Source: Aequorivita sp. | Lineage (GTDB): Bacteria; Bacteroidota; Bacteroidia; Flavobacteriales; Flavobacteriaceae | Assembly: GCA_024637015.1 (NCBI GenBank) | Contig: JAGXGE010000015.1 | Span: forward strand, 233,241-297,240 | Direction: 5' to 3' | Length of the DNA stretch: 64,000 bases | Translations under genes and position numbers: made by a program | Shown: positions 62,032 through 64,000 of the stretch, piece by piece | How the letters are laid out: every line of letters begins with the position of its first letter | How positions within the stretch are numbered: position 1 is the stretch's first letter | The notes under the pieces: generated by a model | Databases searched by the model: none | What the model was told of the DNA's origin: nothing | The model's input: only the letters and a program-made list of their open reading frames with translations

Positions 62032-63081
62032 TTAATTAAAGCTCATAATATGTATATCAGAAACCTGTCTTAAATACTTTTCAATAAAAGATTTATGAGA
62101 TGAGCCAATAATAACAAGCACATTTTTTCCTGGGTTAGTAGCGCTTACTCTTAGAATATTTGAGGCTATTTGAAGATTTCGCATCTCCCATAAATAGTAT
62201 CTAGCTTTGTCCGAGCCTGATTCAAAATTTGTATTAAGCCAAATCTCCCATTGGGCCTCAAAATCTTGAGTCATATATTCTTCGCTATTAATAAAACGAT
62301 AATACTCGAGTAAATCCTTTGTTTCCACACTTTGCTTCTTAAGCTTATCGCCTTTTACAAATACAGGCAACTTTCCAATGTCTTTAAAAGCTTCTTGATT
62401 CTCAGTATAGTCTTGAATAAAGTCTGGAAAAAATTTAAAGAGTAATGCCTCATCTTGAAAATCATCGATTAATTCGATTTTTTTAAGATTTTGCTTTGCT
62501 GCAAGTTGGACAGCTAGAGAATAAATTTCATTAGTCTGCTTTTGATTCTTCTGCAGTTTATCGAAATATTCCTGAGGTATTAAAGATTGTTCCGATATGG
62601 ACTTCTCCTGAAGTTGAATATAGTTTAGAGTTGCTGATACAGGGTCTGCGGATGCTAAAGCATACTCAATTAATGATAATCGCTCTCTATCAGATAAATT
62701 TTCTTTACTCGTCAGCATACTAAACTTCTTCTTTGCTTCCAAAAAGTTAATTCCAAGTTTGCTTTGTACAGAATCAGCAATAATTAATCTACTTCCTCCA
62801 AACGAAGAAAGGACTTCCGAAAATGCACTATCCTTCCTTGAACGAATGTCATATAGCAGTTCTGCTGGCATTGCTTCCACACAAACCACATCAAAAGATT
62901 TACGAGCTAAAATATTCATTAGCGCGTCTAACATTTCAGGATTAAAACTTTTCAGCTGACTAAGGTGAGGCGTACCTAAAATTTGAATTTCAGTTTTTTT
63001 GTTTTCTGATTGTGCAAATAAGTTTCCTGAGAAGAATATAAGCAAAGTGAAGATTGCTAATTGCGGTATTCTTGTTTTCAT
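62032..63081 (-). CDS. DUF5694/TraB-like exported protein, cassette-borne
   Basis: The protein has 349 residues and a signal peptide (LAIFTLLIFFSGNLFAQ). The motifs EIQILGTPHLSQLKSF, SFDVVCVEAMPAELLYDI and KNVLVIIGSSHKSFIEKYL correspond to the three blocks also present in the lipoprotein at 16283-17050. The group is distantly related to TraB/TIKI, some members being metalloproteases. The gene is flanked on both sides by attC-like sites. Confidence 0.8.
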   Translation of the reverse strand: MKTRIPQLAIFTLLIFFSGNLFAQSENKKTEIQILGTPHLSQLKSFNPEMLDALMNILARKSFDVVCVEAMPAELLYDIRSRKDSAFSEVLSSFGGSRLIIADSVQSKLGINFLEAKKKFSMLTSKENLSDRERLSLIEYALASADPVSATLNYIQLQEKSISEQSLIPQEYFDKLQKNQKQTNEIYSLAVQLAAKQNLKKIELIDDFQDEALLFKFFPDFIQDYTENQEAFKDIGKLPVFVKGDKLKKQSVETKDLLEYYRFINSEEYMTQDFEAQWEIWLNTNFESGSDKARYYLWEMRNLQIASNILRVSATNPGKNVLVIIGSSHKSFIEKYLRQVSDIHIMSFN

Positions 63082-63559
63082 TAATTGAAATATTTAATTA
63101 TTGCCAACGTGCTTGTATATGAAAAGTTGCGTGTAAATAAGTGCAATTTTTTCGGTTTAATACTAACCTTAAATATATAAAAAAGCCAATGAAATTAGCT
63201 CTTACCAGCAATTTTTTATATACGTTGTTAGCCACTGGCTTTATTCCGTTCTGCTTTTCAATTCCTATATTTTCTTTTCAGTTCGGATTGAGAGTTGGCA
63301 AGACATACTCTTTTGCAATTTTTGGCGAAGCCTTGGCTGGTGCGAAACGAAGTTCACGAACTCAAAAAATAAAATTTAAAAGCCGTGAGTAATTGCAAAT
63401 GTGTATGGCTTTTAGCGTTGGCTTATTTTAAGATATATATTGTACGAAAAGCTATTTTCTGCTAATTCAAGAATATTCCAAAAATAATCAACTTGTAGAA
63501 AAAATGACTGTGTAAATTAAACACAGCCATTTCTTAAACAAATTATGGTTTTCTAAAGA
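63082..63559. other. Non-coding cassette-like region with attC-like sites at 63103-63232 and 63417
   Basis: On the minus strand GCTAACAACGTATAT (63232 leftward) and ATATACAAGCACGTTGGC (ending at 63103) form the two ends of a site ~130 bp long, again with an AA unpaired after GCTAAC. To its right, about 185 bp without a gene lie before another GTTGGC at 63417-63422. This could be a gene-less cassette. The remaining 140 bp up to the efflux gene show nothing. Confidence 0.5.
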
Positions 63560-64000
63560 TTATTGTCGTTTACGAATTACCAATTGATACACACATGGAA
63601 TTACTACCAAGTTTAAAATAGTTGCCGATAACAAACCTCCTAAAATAACTACAGCCATTGGACTTTGAATTTCGCTGCCTGGTTCTCCACCTTTCAAAGC
63701 TAATGGAATTAACGCCAAGCCTGTTGTAAAAGCTGTCATTAAAATTGGATTTAAACGGTCTAAAGCTCCTGTTTTTATCAACTGAAACCCTTGCATTCCT
63801 TCTTTTCTTAAATCTTCATAACGTGATACTAATAAAATACCATTACGCGTAGCGATTCCAAAAAGACTAATAAATCCTATGGTTGCTGCAATACTTATGA
63901 TTCCTGATGTGAAATATACAATCAAGATACCACCTATTAAAGCTAACGGTAAATTAATCAATACTACAAAAGCCAATTTTACATCTTTAAATTCATAATA
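63560..64000 (-). CDS. RND-family (CusA/CzcA-type) efflux pump, C-terminal part
   Basis: The frame is open to the window edge; about 146 residues are visible and the start lies outside. The last membrane bundle is recognised: FKDVKLAFVVLINLPLALIG, GFISLFGIATRNGILLVSRY, RLNPILMTAFTTGLALIPLA and SPMAVVILGGLLSATILNLV. The motif and the short C-terminus agree with heavy-metal efflux pumps of the CusA/CzcA group rather than AcrB. Partner adaptor and outer membrane genes would be expected beyond the edge. Confidence 0.93.
   Translation of the reverse strand, partial: YYEFKDVKLAFVVLINLPLALIGGILIVYFTSGIISIAATIGFISLFGIATRNGILLVSRYEDLRKEGMQGFQLIKTGALDRLNPILMTAFTTGLALIPLALKGGEPGSEIQSPMAVVILGGLLSATILNLVVIPCVYQLVIRKRQ

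Noticed and set aside
63141..63392. 83-codon plus-strand frame between attC-like sites
   Set aside because: It spans an attC-like site and matches repeat-like non-coding cassette DNA; no protein features.

Overview
The window comes from a marine- or soil-type member of the Bacteroidota, most likely family Flavobacteriaceae. The indicators are a SusC/SusD pair, a type IX secretion C-terminal signal, a RteC-family regulator, DUF6520, DUF4407, DUF5675 and DUF3857 proteins, lipoproteins with short N-terminal signals, A-rich leaders without Shine-Dalgarno sequences, frequent TTG starts, and a TAnnTTTG promoter box. The sequence is AT-rich and chromosomal in character. I found no rRNA, tRNA, CRISPR array or complete insertion sequence.

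Layout. 1-5132: a SusC (5' cut by the window edge)-SusD-S9 peptidase operon, probably for peptide uptake, closed by a strong terminator. 5195-7035: a small cysteine-containing DUF6520 protein followed by a MauE/DoxX membrane protein with a large exported C-terminal domain. 7318-7421: a palindromic intergenic element. 7491-12361: a regulatory block with a TPR histidine kinase, its frameshifted response regulator, an unlisted 53-residue lipoprotein, a LytTR regulator and a RteC regulator. 12361-14674: a structured repeat element and a compact four-gene cassette (conserved 251-residue protein, DUF5675, two small membrane proteins). 14857-19755: isochorismatase-like hydrolase, ArsI-like dioxygenase with a decayed acetyltransferase behind it, CPBP protease, double GNAT and SigZ-like sigma factor. 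19959-25199: TPR/HTH regulator, type IX-secreted beta-propeller protein, and a frameshifted alpha/beta hydrolase. 25200-25760: simple-repeat arrays.

25761-34696: HabA-like membrane protein, DUF5995, a Tat lipoprotein with ten GYYDD repeats, a double glycosyltransferase, a nitroreductase, and a BlaI/BlaR1-type regulator-protease pair under a striking palindrome, followed by a lipoprotein paralogue of the BlaR1 C-terminus. 34745-47477: mostly housekeeping (ruvC, hemW, cyclase family, DUF4260, DUF4230, MmcQ/YjbR, a membrane-anchored MutS-like ATPase, YdjM, AI-2E transporter) plus a GluR0-like potassium channel. 47559-53362: a 1000-residue kinase-M23-aminotransferase fusion, DUF4407 and a di-haem peroxidase. 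53856-61043: an operon of a TPR-MORN protein (split by a frameshift) and two DUF3857 proteins, one with an intact transglutaminase triad and one without. 61400-63422: two small cassettes bounded by attC-like sites, resembling an integron cassette array without a visible integrase. 63560-64000: 3' end of an RND metal-efflux pump.

Two themes recur. First, at least five genes are broken by indels, several next to short homopolymers, so assembly error and genuine decay need to be told apart. Second, degenerate arrays with a 7- or 8-bp period occur at several intergenic sites, and one lies inside hemW without changing its reading frame or apparent length.
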